From Nitrospira sp. (GTDB lineage Bacteria; Nitrospirota; Nitrospiria; Nitrospirales; Nitrospiraceae): a DNA stretch of 5,824 nt. The stretch spans positions 1 to 5,824 of the forward strand of contig JABMDG010000074.1 in the NCBI GenBank assembly GCA_015904045.1, written 5' to 3'. The notes beneath the pieces are model-generated. The model saw only the letters and a program-made list of their open reading frames with translations, was not told the origin of the DNA and made no database searches. Positions 5,631 through 5,824 of this stretch are shown piece after piece (the first letter of the stretch is position 1; every line of letters starts with the position of its first letter). Both the position numbers and the translations under genes were made by a program.

Positions 5631-5824
5631 ATGTCGGAACGATTTACCAAGCTGGTCGAGATCATGGCGACGCTGCGCGCCCAGAACGGTTGTCCGTGGG
5701 ATCGGAAACAAACCCACGACTCGCTGAAACCTTACCTGCTCGAAGAGACCTATGAAGTCCTGGAGACAATCGACCAGGGCGATCGTGCCAAGCTGCGTGA
5801 GGAGCTTGGCGACGTGCTACTCCA
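5631..5824 (+). CDS. mazG: MazG family nucleoside triphosphate pyrophosphohydrolase (C-terminus beyond window)
   Basis: Start of a MazG protein, a cytoplasmic house-cleaning enzyme that hydrolyses nucleoside triphosphates to monophosphates and pyrophosphate with Mg2+. The 64 full codons visible show the N-terminal family signature '[20 protein letters not shown]' (8-27), then the metal-binding ExxE in 'EETYEVLE' (E39, E42) and ExxD in 'EELGDVLL' (E58, D61). This matches the ExxE...ExxD arrangement of the all-alpha NTP pyrophosphatase superfamily. The full protein usually has a second copy of the domain and about 250-270 residues, which lie beyond the right edge. The ATG at 5631-5633 starts the conserved region properly, although no clear Shine-Dalgarno precedes it; an in-frame TTG at 5610 is a less likely alternative. 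It is the only plus-strand gene here. The 260-bp spacer to the left (5371-5630) holds the attC-like palindrome and no other gene I can support. Confidence 0.92.
   Translation, partial: MSERFTKLVEIMATLRAQNGCPWDRKQTHDSLKPYLLEETYEVLETIDQGDRAKLREELGDVLL

Noticed and set aside
5610..5633. TTG at 5610 as an alternative mazG start
   Set aside because: The ATG at 5631 directly begins the conserved N-terminus; the seven extra residues add no conserved sequence.

Overview
The window looks like a piece of a Gram-negative bacterial chromosome of moderately high GC. The best guess is a Nitrospira-type (Nitrospirota) organism, because the NtrY/NtrX-like pair, the DUF1844 protein with its 'MTEQEQGFVIRDRR' start and the TerC protein resemble what I know from that group. 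This is inference from remembered family sequences, not from a search. Two lesions in conserved genes raise the possibility that the contig is a metagenomic assembly or mixes strains.

Layout. Everything from 1 to 5370 that is convincingly coding lies on the minus strand; only the last gene (mazG, from 5631) is on plus. In minus-strand order: an unrecognised helical protein with a HEPN-like R-x4-H motif (5370-4879); a spacer with a small inverted-repeat element (4730-4809); a TerC-family membrane protein (4636-3848); a DUF1844 protein damaged by an internal deletion and frameshift (from 3727); a good sigma-70-type promoter (3317-3289); an NtrY-like sensor kinase gene split in two by a 55-bp tandem duplication (3245-857); and an NtrX-like sigma-54-dependent response regulator (756 to beyond the left edge). 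Divergent from the HEPN-like gene is the start of mazG, which runs off the right edge. The spacer between these two holds a 61-bp imperfect palindrome resembling an integron attC site.

How the genes fit together. The kinase and regulator form a two-component system: a membrane sensor with HAMP, PAS, HisKA and ATPase parts would phosphorylate D53 of the regulator, which would activate sigma-54 promoters through its AAA+ domain. As written, the kinase is separated from its catalytic half by the duplication. The two repeat copies encode the same 18 residues and differ only at three synonymous third positions. This suggests that two functional alleles were joined (strain chimera, recombination or assembly error) rather than a recent polymerase slip. 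The DUF1844 gene shows the opposite lesion: about 20 conserved residues are missing and its intact C-terminus continues out of frame.

The strongest points for follow-up are these two lesions, the attC-like site just upstream of the orphan HEPN-like gene (a possible integron cassette remnant), and the inverted-repeat element downstream of that gene. I did not find a complete novel multi-gene system.
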